20,367 nt of DNA. Origin: Guillardia theta CCMP2712. Taxonomy: Eukaryota; Cryptophyceae; Pyrenomonadales; Geminigeraceae. Shown in pieces: positions 10,630 through 20,351 of this stretch (position 1 is its first letter; each line of letters opens with the position of its first letter). The stretch spans positions 187,627-207,993 of the forward strand of contig NW_005434550.1 of NCBI RefSeq assembly GCF_000315625.1, written 5' to 3'. The position numbers and the translations under genes were made by a program. The notes under the pieces are model-generated. The model saw only the letters and a list, made by a program, of their open reading frames with translations. It did no database searches and had not been told where the DNA came from.

Positions 10630-10754
10630 ACCCACCCCATCGAATCATCCACTTACACCAGGGACTGTTGGGTAAAGACGTAGAGATGCCTTCTGGCTCC
10701 ACAACTGCAGTCAAAGGGTGGGGTAGTAGAATGAAAACTGGGTGGTGGGGTCGG

Positions 10755-10771
10755 GGTATCCGAAGGATACC
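10755..10771. repeat. Perfect short palindrome GGTATCC-GAA-GGATACC
   Basis: Seven-base arms are separated by GAA. It lies in noncoding DNA between two divergent genes and could be a dimeric protein-binding site or chance. Related words (GGATACC near 10235, GGGTACCC near 10553) occur in the same spacer. Confidence 0.35.
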
Positions 10772-10927
10772 TTCCTCTGATAACTAAATACTTTAGCCAA
10801 TGACGAACAGTCAATCGGGCCCGGCCGGCGTCGGCGGCTGGGTCCGGATGTACTGAGGGGGGGTTTGACTCTAGTTGAGTAAAACGTGCTGGATTCCCGC
10901 CAAATGGGCCCATGAAGCTCAGCGCCT

Positions 10928-11008
10928 GGGAGGGGAGGGGAGGGGAGAGGGGGGAGGGGAGAGGGTGAAGGAGAGGAGGAGGGAGAGGGAGGGAGGAGAG
11001 ACAAGGAC
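10928..11008 (+). repeat. G-rich purine tract upstream of the coiled-coil gene
   Basis: Runs of three to six G separated by single A or GA occur repeatedly (AGGGGAGGGGAGGGGAGA and similar). The tract has enough G-runs for intramolecular quadruplexes on the plus strand, and it is a long purine strand. It ends about 220 bp before the ATG at 11229. Confidence 0.7.
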
Positions 11009-11228
11009 ATGGAGGAGGTGCAGGTGGATGTCGAGGTGCACATTCGTGATTGGAGCACCACTCGAGTGAAATCAAAGAGGTTACGAATCTGACATACCTT
11101 CCTTTGCTAGTTGTTCTGGTCTATGCTTTGAACAGCCGTTTAGCGTACTCGGTCCTGAAAGTGGCAGGCTGGAAGCTCTTGCAAGAGCAGTTCTTCAAAA
11201 CTCGCTGTGTGCAACATTCCATCCAGCC

Positions 11229-14200
11229 ATGGTGATGAACAGAACCAACAGGGGCTCACTCTCAAGCAACAAGGACCGAAATGATGTGCTCATTGTTGGA
11301 AATGACAACCGAGGATACGGTTTTATTGTTGCTAGTCCGAACGAAGAAGAGCGTCTACTTCGAGAGGCAAGGAACGAGGCAAGGCAGGAAAGAATCAAGC
11401 AAGCAAGACTTGCTTTTAGCAAGAAGTCCCGAGAAACTATCAGGAAAAAGCAAGAGATTGAAGAGCAACGACGTATGAGTGCACAGAATATGGTTGAGAT
11501 GCAGGTGAGAGTTTGACGTTAAGATCTGTGTCTTAAGTGATTCCGACCTCTAGATGAGGGCAAAAATCGAAAGTACAATCTCTCGTGGTACCTCGCTCTT
11601 CTTTTGCGAACGTGTCGAATATTGAATCGTAATACACAGCGTCAAGAATGTCGGATGCTGCATCGGATTTTGGATCAGCGCACGTAGCAGCCCCAATGCT
11701 TGTTGCAGAGGTTCGTCGATCTTGAACCGCTGTGACTGAGTTGAGCTCAAGGCTTCGCGGAGTGCGTCTGAGAGGAGGATGGAAGACCTGGAGGCTCGAC
11801 GTATCGAGCAACTTCGGCATCAATGTGCTCCCTCCATTGCTGCAATGCCATCGTTGTCTGAGCCCTTTTGCAGTGGCTGTGCTGGACCAGAAAAGAGAGC
11901 AGTCGCAATGCCCCCTTGCAATTCAATCGAGGAATGCAAAGAGGCTTGAACGGACAAGAACCATCGAGGCAGAGAGAGAGAGGATACGAGCACAAGCTGA
12001 TCGTCGGTTACTCAGTTTCTCTCTTCTATCCTCCCGGAGAGTGACGTTGACCTTGGCAGATTTGAATCGAACAGTCTCATCCAGCAGGAGCAAGTGCAGT
12101 ACACGGCTTGTACTACGATCACGCAGCGGGTCAAGGTCTCTGAATCACAACCACTTGGAAGTCAGCCCCGTCTTCTTGCATCGAAGAAACATAAACAGGA
12201 TTACGGGCAGACAAGATTCCACGCAGTTCAGGTTTGCCCACCTTCTGCTGTCCTGATTTTGCTGATTATTGACTTGAACAACTCTACAATCGTTTCAGAT
12301 TTTCCGCCATAATCACCAAAATGTTAAAGACAATGTTCCACACAGCCTCTTCGATGCTAATGGAGAAATTTGTATCGTGAATGCACACGTGATATTTTCA
12401 TGCTTCAAGTTTCGAATGTTTCATCTGTTCACAGGAGGCAGCAAAGGCAATGAGCATGATCAATGCAAGCCAAGAAATGCAAAGAAGCATCAAATTTCAC
12501 AATGATGACAAGAAAGCAAAGCAAAGGTTTCATCATCTCTCAGCTTTTTCTGGTTTGCTGACAGCTCGGTGCAGAGAAACAGAGGCGAAACGTTGGCTTG
12601 AAAAACGAAACACAGCAAATCGAGTTATGGAAGACCTTGTCAGGCTGTCGTCGAAGCAGGAGAAATATTACAAGTATGCTGAGAACTGTGCTCCATTGGC
12701 TGATGATTGATCTCTTTTAGAAAAAGCGATTCGCCTTGGGACGCATACCATTCCAAGGAGTCGAGGAGAATGTCTATCCAGAAATCGCAAAAGCAAAAAG
12801 AGCATGACCTGATCGATGCCCTTCTTGGCCCGTTAGATGAAGATGATGGAGCTGAGCACGACCCGGCTGAACAGGCTATTACGAGAGATGACCAGTGAGT
12901 TTTAGAGCGCATGTTGTCCTCTTGTTAAGATCAGTGCAGGACTTTGGATGCCCCACAGCCGTTGAACAGGGATTGTGACCTTGAAGACTCCTTCACCTTG
13001 CGGAGGAAGGAAATTTTGCGTCAGTACGAACAAGATGGGTACTTGAGTAATGGCAAAAAGGCAGAAAACGAGCGTTTGACCAAGAACGATGAGCTCCAAC
13101 GTGACCGACAGATTGCAGATCTCGACGTGAAGAAGCCTGACGACCTTGATGTGCAGCCAAAAGCAACGAGCCACCAGGCTGTGATTGATTTGCAACACTT
13201 GCATCAAGCGCATAGCTCATCACTTGGTACAGCTTTATCTTCAGAAGACTCGCTTGATGAAGAAGAGGAAAGGCCGCTTGATGGAGGTGACCAAATAGCT
13301 GAAGAAGAGAAACAGGGAACATCGGATCATTCACGAAAGCAACATGAGTTCTTGTCTCAGATCGATCGCATCCTAACAATGCACGAAAGTCGTGGCACAC
13401 AAGCTAAAGGCTGGACACAGCCGTTGACACAAGGAGGTCAAACAATCGACCTGGGAAGTTTTCCTGCACCTCGATACAGTGGCAGCGCACTTGTGCAGGC
13501 TGCAGACGACAAAAATGTGAAGGATGATTTAGAACCCGATGTCGATGCTGATGATGAAGAATGCACTGACGAGAACCAGCCATCGCTCACGGTTGTAGAG
13601 AAAGGATGGACTTCAGAAAGGGATGAACGAGGATCTGACCTCGCTTTTCAGCCTCCCCAACCAACCCATGCTGCCGAAAGCCACAGCCAACAGCAGTTGG
13701 CAGATGATGTGAAAGAAGATAGCGAACTGAGTACTGAGGCAATCGTTTCATCTACCTATGCTGAGCGGCGAATGGAAAGCAAATGGGCTGAGTCGGGCAA
13801 GGGCTCGACTCTCGTCAATCCGGATATGGAGGAAGCAAGTCCACAGCCCTTCCCTTCAAGGCTGACTGACATGAAGCTTTCGTTCGTCGCTTCCGGTGAC
13901 GTGGCTAGAGCAAAAGACAGAAAGGAGATGGCGTCTCAGGTCGGAGGCCTCTCTGCAGCGAGTTCATCTGGGTATGAAGAGCAAAGAAACGACCTCGGAC
14001 GGAACGCATTGCATGTAGAGATAGGGAGAGCTGGGGAGGAGCTTGCAGATGACAGTGATCTAGAGCTCTCGGACACACCTCCTTCATCTCCATCCCAGCA
14101 GTCATCATCCAGCTGGGGGCTCCCTCCCTTTCAAGTGCCGGAACTCTCGTCCTCCCCTAACTCATCGAGGACATCCAAGGAGATCGGCTCTTCTCGCGAA

Positions 14201-15009
14201 AGGCACCGCACGAGCGACGAGAAGTATCGTGAAGCACAATCCCGGGACAACTACTCCTCGGTCCTCAGCTCTCTCCGATCTCTCAGTGAAGTCCCTTCCA
14301 TCGAAATGAGCCCCAGCAGCAGCGAATCCGATGGTGACGATGACGACGAGGGCAGGGATCGTGGCGTGTCAATGTCGAGGAGCGATGCAGAGGCTCAGGA
14401 TCTTGACTCCATGACAGAGCTCCGCGTCTCAGATGAGCTCAGCTCTTCCCTGCTCCACCTGAGGCTCGAGGAGCAGGAGGCAGCTGGGGCTGCAGAGATG
14501 AAGAAATGGTAGGGCTTGCGAAAGCGTTGGACTCGCTGAACCTTGTCCAGGTCTCCGAGACATGCGCTGCAAGAGTCTCAAGACTCGCTGGAGGCTTCAG
14601 AACACGAGTCGGAGGACACCTTCAGCCTGTCAGATAGCGAGCCCAGCAAGTCCCCAGCACGGCGACTACAGGTGACGCGTGTTTGCATGGCATGCTGACC
14701 CGCTGACGGGCCGCCGACAGGAGCAGAGGGGCGATGATCCGCTGACGAGACGTGACGAGTGGGACGTAAGCGAGGGTCGAGGGCTGGTTGGTCGCTAAGA
14801 AATGAATGCAGGAGTCACTGCCGGAGATGAAGATGCTTAGACAGGCACAGCTGAAGCGACAGGTGAAGGAGGAGGAAGAGACTCTAGGCGTTGACTGGGT
14901 CCAGGCGATCGAGGAGCGACGTCGGAAGATTCAAGAGCAGGAGAGGCAGCGCCGGGACAGGCTCATCCGCTCTCGCACGGGACCAGCGCAGGCCAAGATG
15001 CTTCGTTGA
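11229..15009 (+). CDS. Large charged coiled-coil and Ser/acid-rich protein, 13 exons, function unknown
   Basis: Exons: 11229-11504, 11554-11572, 11640-11710, 11752-11824, 11874-12006, 12060-12231, 12299-12376, 12435-12673, 12721-12894, 12940-14508, 14551-14671, 14721-14765, 14812-15009. They sum to 3168 nt, or 1055 residues plus stop, and all phases agree. Introns are 41-67 nt GT-AG. The first 400 residues are rich in basic/acidic helices (EEERLLREARNEARQERIKQ, RMEDLEARRIEQLRHQ, RLERTRTIEAERERIRAQAD) likely to form coiled coils. The 1.57-kb exon (residues about 412-934) is acidic, Ser- and Gln-rich and probably disordered. The last 66 codons form another charged helix (VKEEEETLGVDWVQAIEERR). 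There are no membrane segments and no catalytic motif. A scaffold or cytoskeletal role is possible but cannot be shown. A 19-nt microexon (11554-11572) is notable. Introns were placed by frame, so single junctions may be wrong. Confidence 0.7.
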
Positions 15010-15709
15010 ATCCCGGCAAGAGAGTTGAGAGTGACCGAGCTGTAAAACCAGAAGGTGTCCATGTTGTCGTCAATGATATCTTGTAAACTTGCTAAGTCTA
15101 ACTCTGCTTGCCTCCTCGCTCTCGCCCTTCCCCTCCTTCTCTGGTTATCGTCCGACGGCGATGGCGAGCTGCTTCCTAGCAACATGACGGTAGCAGCTGC
15201 TCACACTCTTCCTTCCATCCAGAAGCCTGGAGGTTGGCATTGCAGCACCTGCTTCGGCATCTCGCAGCATCTGCAGGAGGTCAGCTGCTGTCGCTTCTGC
15301 CCTGCTGCCACGTCCTCACATGCTCTTGTCGTCTCCCAGTTTGCGGGTCATCACCAGGTCGAGCTCACACCTCAGTCCTTGCTGGGATGCGTCAGGATGC
15401 GACATAACTCCGTCCCCCGGTCCCACCTGCCGTGCGCTGCTCCTGTCGAACGAGATAATCTTCTTGCCGAAGACGTTGCCGTCCTTGTCCAGCTGCAGCT
15501 CTTGCTCCACCTGCCCATCCCGACTGCTCCCCACCTTGTACGCCAGCACTCGCTCCCTCCTCCCTTGCTCGGAGCTCTCAAGTCTTCTCAGCTCCCCCTC
15601 GCAGGCTGCATCTACCTACTGTGACTCGGAAGCCCTCGGAGCAAGCGAAGGCATCTTCCTTGGTGCAGCGAGTCCTGCCCGTGACTAACAGGTCCACCCT
15701 ATACAGCAT
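14931..15709 (-). CDS. Probable small multi-exon gene, function unknown, 3' end overlapping the coiled-coil gene
   Basis: The best-supported open segment is 15615-15427 (VDAACEGELRRLESSEQGRR, then ERVLAYKVGSSRDGQVEQEL, then QLDKDGNVFGKKIISFDRSS), with GC-rich, coding-like codons. A coherent continuation uses introns 15426-15382, 15370-15302 and 15206-15176. It gives AEATAADLLQMLRDAEAG and later QAELDLASLQDIIDDNMDTF, ending at a stop at 14931. The 31-nt intron is unusually short. The first exon is unclear: an ATG lies at 15709-15707, and a donor after MLYR or MLYRVDLL would join the acceptor before 15615. The modelled tail overlaps the opposite-strand coding end (to 15009) by 79 nt, so the true 3' end may be spliced differently. 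No family was recognised. The ATG lies only 8 bp downstream of the stop of the NTPase gene. Confidence 0.4.
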
Positions 15710-15717
15710 TGCAGAAA

Positions 15718-18700
15718 TTATACAGCATTCCTGCGCACTTTCTTTGCTTGTCGACAATTCCTTTTCATTTCTTTGTTGGTTCTGATACGCTTTCCTTCCT
15801 TCTTTCCACGTTGATCTCTTCGCTTCTTCCGTTTGGGGCACTGATCATATCTTCCTTTACCGCAGAAGGGTTGAGTTTTTATTCCAATCTCAATGATCAT
15901 CAGCACTTTTCGTTTGACAGGCTCAAGCTCCAGATCAACCCCTGCTTGCTCTTGAACGCATTCTTCGTCTCTTTTCATCGTCTGATTATCATCAAATGCA
16001 TCAATCTGAAATGAAAAGGATCTCCAGCCTTCACCTTTGAGATGCAATACAAGCCACTCAGTCTTGCATTGAATGCCAGTATTCTTGATGATTCCTTTCA
16101 GATTGCTCTCTGTCACATTGATTGATATCTCCAGAACCATGCACACATTAACATCCAGATCCTGCTTCAACAGTTTAGAGAGCACCTTTGACAACTGTTC
16201 AGGGGTAAGTGCAGAATTCCAATTCTTGTACTCCGCTCCTCCCATCAATGATTTCTTGCTTGCAGAGGTTGGTCCTGTAAAGGTACCGTCCCTTTTCTGT
16301 CTGTCCTGGTTGCAGATGTAGTAGCCCATGAACGGCGAAGCTGCGTCTCTCCGCTCACTCCATCGTACAGGAGCTAAGTTGGATACGCAGGATTTGAGGA
16401 TTCGCATGAAGCATTTCTTGTTTCTGACAGAAGCAAGAATCTCACCTACACTTGGCTGGTCTTCTGGAAAGCCGCAGTGATAAGCGATATTCTTCAGAAG
16501 GTCCTCACAGGGAGACCAGCTGCTGATCATCAGGACAACTGCACCAAATGACTCTAACTCGTTCGCATCTCGCTTGTACGCATCCACATGGATGGGATTA
16601 CTCCAAACTGCCTTCTGCTTGTGGATGCCCTGCAAGACCTGAAGCGCTGATCTTTGGCCGAAAGGCCGTCCTCCCCCAGCACAAACAGCCACGGTGATGG
16701 GATCTTGCACAGCAGGTGGGAAAGACGCGGTCAGTTCTGGAAGAGGAGTGTCATGGATTCTCAATTCCACCTCGTTTTCTAATCTAGTCATTTCAGGCAT
16801 AGATTCTTTACTGCCCCGCCGTGGCAAATTGCTGTCCCACACATTTAGCTGAGCAAACCCCTTGGAGATGTGCAACTGAGAGACAGGTTCATGCGCAGAA
16901 ATCTGAAACATGCAGTAGATAGATTCGTCCTTCAGGCTCCTTTTGTCGCGCTTTACCCTAAGCAGGACCGCTCTGGAGATGTTTCGAATCAAACTGGATG
17001 GATTTTTGATTTCGGGGAATCGCCTCAAATTAGTCAAGAAAAGCGAGCAGAGCCATGGGTTGACGTTGTCCAACAGTTGAGAGACCCGTGACTCTCCGAA
17101 AAACTTCTTCAACAGCTCTTCGTCCTTGCTCGACGGCAAGATGTACCTAGGTAGAGAGCGATGAGTTAAGCATACCATTGTTCGATCTTCATCGCGACTG
17201 TACTCGGAGCTCCTTGGAATCTTATCGATATTCATGACCAAAGTGTTCGTCCCCAACATAATGCAGTGAATGTTTGCGTTTGTCAACACCCTCTTGACGA
17301 GCACCAGCTTGGCGATCGCTGCGAAGTCCTGCTCAGGAGGAATGGTCTCATCCATCAGAACCCATCGCTGTTTCCAGTTCATCGCTTCCTTGACAGAGAC
17401 AGGGGCAACGGTAGTCGTCTCCTTCCACAAGTAGCCAAGAGCTCCCAACAAATACCACTTCCTTTCACTTTCTTTCAAATCAAAATCTAATACTCCAAGA
17501 AGTTCAGTACTCAATGTAGGAGTTGTAGACCGAATCAACGAGATAAGGTCGCAGTTCATGGCCAAGCCCATCAAGTTTGTGATGCTTGACACGTTTTGGT
17601 ACAAGTTCTGCTTGTTTTCTTTCTTCGAAGGGTTGAAGAGAAAATAAATACACTGGTCTGAATTTCGCACAAAGAAATCAGCAGCACACAACGACTTCCC
17701 ACTGCCAGAACAAGCTTCAATCACGCACAAGTGAGTGGTAGCTGTTACGTCATTTGCATCCTGTACCAGTGTGTTGATTGGGTTCAATATGCTGAAAAGC
17801 CTGCTGGCTTCCCCCGCTGATGATTCCAAGCTTCTTTGCCGGTCAAGAAATCTGGCAAGGTATCGCCTCAAGGACGATATGACCTCATGCATGTCGACTT
17901 GGTTGGCAAGGTCTTGAATAGCTAGCAATCAACTGGTCAAAAGTAATCGGAACTAATACTCAGACTTACCCGTAAAGAAATTTTCTGTCCCGCTGTACAT
18001 TCGATGTGTTTTGAGAGCATACAGGCTGAAGTCGAGTTGCCTCTGATAGCGATCAACGTCGTCCTTACTTGCTTCCTTCAGCTCTTTCTGCGCAATTGCT
18101 ACCGATAATTCTAGACCTGCTTCCTGTAGCTTGTCGCGAGCCCTTGCGGCCTTGATCTCGTCGCCTGTGCTTTCAGCCTCCCGAAGCTCTGCCTCCGCGA
18201 CTTGCTGACGAGCCCTTGCGGCCTTGATCTCGTCGCCTGTGCTTTCAGCCTCCCGAAGCTCTGCCTCCCTCGTACACAACGTCAAGCCTAGCTTTGCTTC
18301 CGCGACTCGCTGACGAGCCCTTGCGGCATTGATCTCGTCGCCTGTGCTTTCAGCCTCCCGAAGCTCTGCCTCCCTCGTACACAACGTCAAGCCTAGCTTT
18401 GCTTCCGCGACTCGCTGACGAAGCCCTTGCGGGCCTGATCTCGTCGTCTGTGCTTCCAGCCTCCCGAAGCTCTGCCTCCGCGACTCGCTGACGAGCCCTT
18501 GCGGCCTTGATCTCGTCGTCTGTGCTTTCAGCCTCCCGAAGCTCTGCCTCCGCGACTCGCTGACGAGCCCTTGCGGCCTTGATCTCGTCGCCTGTGCTTT
18601 CAGCCTCCCGAAGCTCTGCCTCCCTCGTACACAACGTCAAGCCTAGCTTTGCTTCCGCGACTCGCTGACGAGCCCTTGCGGCCTTGATCTCGTCGTCTGT

Positions 18701-19291
18701 GCTTTCAGCCTCCCGAAGCTCTGCCTCCGCGACTCGCTGACGAGCCCTTGCGGCCTTGATCTCGTCGCCTGTGCTTTCAGCCTCCCGAAGCTCTGCCTCC
18801 CTCGTACACAACGTCAAGCCTAGCTTTGCTTCCGCGACTCGCTGACGAGCCCTTGCGGCCTTGATCTCGTCGCCTGTGCTTTTAGCCTGACTTTGCTCCC
18901 TCATTGCGTATAAACGATTCAGATTATATTCGCTTTGCCTTGCCATAATATCAAACTTAAGAATGTCGCTCTGATTCTGCTGCATGATGGCATTCGTGAG
19001 TTGATCTCTGCACTTCTCGACAATCTCCTTTGCAACTTCAAGGGCTACGTCCCATGCGTTCAAATCATCCGTACCTCCGTTACCTCCTCCAATCCGCAGA
19101 CACGAGTGCTGGCACACGGTTGTCTTCTTGCTATCAAGGCAGACGATATGCCGAGAAGTGAAGCACAGCCCCTGCAGTGACACCAAAGGATCAAGAATCA
19201 CCCATCCAGTTTGGAGGTCGATCTTTACCTCTGTGCTCGAAATGATAACTGAGCCCAGCAAAAGTAAACGCAAACAAGTGACGAGCGACAT
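15718..19291 (-). CDS. P-loop NTPase with signal-like N-terminus and tandem helical repeats; frameshifted in the repeat region
   Basis: The N-terminal frame runs from ATG 19291. A short hydrophobic leader (MSLVTCLRLLLLGSVIISS) precedes a Cys-containing region and then a helical repeat array. Reading breaks near 18421 by one base; the other frame continues the same repeats to about 17970. A GT-AG intron (17969-17922, 48 nt, phase 1) then joins ENFFT to AIQDLANQ and a long open exon to TAA 15720-15718. That exon has a Walker A (EACSGSGKS, nt 17718-17692), a Walker B-like WVLMDE about 115 residues later and a sensor-like IMLGTNT. The C-terminal 300 residues are unrecognised, and the last 60 are Lys/Arg-rich. 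By family knowledge, NTPase plus variable C-terminus recalls Crinkler/RHS or STAND-type ATPases; I see no decisive motif for either. The gene appears AT-richer than its neighbours. It may be intact, with the frameshift being an assembly error, or a recent pseudogene. Confidence 0.6.
18129..18892 (-). repeat. Coding tandem repeat of alternating 105-bp and 72-bp units in the NTPase gene
   Basis: In protein terms there is a 35-residue unit (KLGLTLCTREAE, then LREAESTGDEIKAARARQRV, then AEA) and a 24-residue unit that lacks its first 11 residues. In order from the N-terminus the units alternate long, short, long, short, short (disrupted), long, long, short. The units are almost identical at DNA level, with recurring swaps such as GTC/GCC (Asp/Gly) at one codon, which suggests recent expansion or gene conversion. 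They predict a long charged helix or coiled coil. Confidence 0.92.
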
Positions 19292-19391
19292 GGCTCCCTG
19301 GACACAGTTTGATCCCTGTTGGCAACGTGACTCAGGTGAACAAATTGTGATGTCTCCTCATTCTAGTTAAACTGCTATTCTGGTTCAACTG

Positions 19392-19845
19392 CTATTTGCA
19401 GTAAGCGATCTCTCTTCTTCTATTTGCAGTAAGCAATCTCTCTTCTTCTATTTGCAGTAAGCAATCTCTCTTCTTCTATTTGCAGTAAGCGATCTCTCTT
19501 CTTCTATTTGCAGTAAGCAATCTCTCTTCTTCTATTTGCAGTAAGCAATCTCTCTTCTTCTATTTGCAGTAAGCAATCTCTCTTCTTCTATTTGCAGTAA
19601 GCGATCTCTCTTCTTCTATTTGCAGTAAGCAATCTCTCTTCTTCTATTTGCAGTAAGCAATCTCTCTTCTTCTATTTGCAGTAAGCAATCTCTCTTCTTC
19701 TATTTGCAGTAAGCAATCTCTCTTCTTCTATTTGCAGTAAGCAATCTCTCTTCTTCTATTTGCAGTAAGCAATCTCTCTTCTTCTATTTGCAGTAAGCAA
19801 TCTCTCTTCTCTCTTCTGCTATTTGCAGTAAGCAATCTCTCTTCT
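19392..19845 (+). repeat. 28-bp minisatellite, 16 units, upstream of the NTPase gene
   Basis: The unit contains TTCTTCTATTTGCAG, then TAAGC, then (A/G)ATCTCTC. Sixteen copies of TTTGCAGTAAGC are counted; most carry GCAATC, while copies 1, 4 and 8 carry GCGATC. The last unit is set off by a short slip. A degenerate partial copy (AACTGCTATT) lies just to the left. The array ends 100 bp from the ATG of the minus-strand NTPase gene, within its promoter or 5' UTR. Each unit has a pyrimidine tract plus CAG overlapping GTAAG on the plus strand. Confidence 0.95.
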
Positions 19846-20288
19846 GTCCATCCCAGTTCTCCTCTCTTTCGGCGCATACGACATAAGCGACATGGAGGAG
19901 GCATGCTTCAGAAAGAAGATAAAACAGTACAGCCCTTGTTCCCTAGATACCTGCTCATCATCTTCTTCGTTCTACTGATGAAGGACCATCCAGCTCTACC
20001 GGATCACCTTCACCACACAGGTAGTGCCGCACAAGCATCAGTGCAATAGTTTAATCAAAGCTAAGTTAAAATCAGTACCAGGACATGGGTAGTTACCAGA
20101 TTTCTGATACCGGGTAGCATTGACTGGCAGCTTTTACTAACTTATAAAACCTAAAACTTTCTAATTCCAAAATACTTATAAAGCATGGTTGGCCCGCATC
20201 ATTGGGCCACATCCCCAAATCGTCCATTAGTCCACATCCCCACTCATACCCGCGCTCTTCACGTGCCATGAAACGAACCGATGGAACA
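19846..20288. other. Stretch without a supported gene
   Basis: It contains a 28-codon open frame at 19892 (MEEACFRKKIKQYSPCSLDT and onward) and a possible donor after CACACAG near 20021, but nothing that forms a convincing exon chain. The part from about 20040 is AT-rich and looks noncoding. Confidence 0.4.
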
Positions 20289-20351
20289 GGGAGAGAGGGA
20301 GGGAGGGAGGGAGGGAGGGAGGGAGGGAGGGAGGGAGGGAGGGAGGGAGGG
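20289..20351 (+). repeat. (GGGA)n microsatellite
   Basis: After GGGAGAGA come about 14 uninterrupted GGGA units to position 20351. The tract is purine-only on the plus strand, with many G3 runs able to form quadruplexes. The window ends 16 bp later. Confidence 0.95.

Larger units (their letters stand above)
9708..11228. promoter_or_regulatory. Divergent intergenic region between the channel gene and the coiled-coil gene
   Basis: No convincing gene is present. Next to the channel gene are about 250 bp of mixed sequence. A TATAAG on the minus strand at 9946-9941, about 235 bp upstream of its ATG, could be a core promoter element, but this is weak. Positions 9961-10070 are CT-rich. Positions 10150-10800 contain many GGTACC/GGGTACCC/TACCC-type words and small palindromes. 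Positions 10921-11010 are almost purely G and A. Positions 11050-11228 precede the ATG of the plus-strand gene and are probably its 5' UTR. The head-to-head layout suggests that both promoters lie here. Confidence 0.4.

Noticed and set aside
15235-15300. Plus-strand reading with GWHCSTC and CCRFC, like a RanBP2-type zinc finger, after a signal-like leader at 15055
   Set aside because: The spacing between the cysteine pairs is 12 residues, longer than the usual 10, and the family asparagine is missing. The minus-strand reading gives better coding-like frames, so the match is probably antisense chance. It is not fully excluded.
17141-17175. Possible 29-nt GT-AG intron in the NTPase exon
   Set aside because: Its removal would break the frame, while the unspliced reading is open and continuous.
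19128-19370. Short plus-strand open frame across the NTPase start
   Set aside because: It is antisense to the N-terminal exon, with no coding character.
20289-20351. (GGGA)n tract as a telomere
   Set aside because: The unit is not a known telomeric repeat and the sequence continues with ordinary DNA after it.
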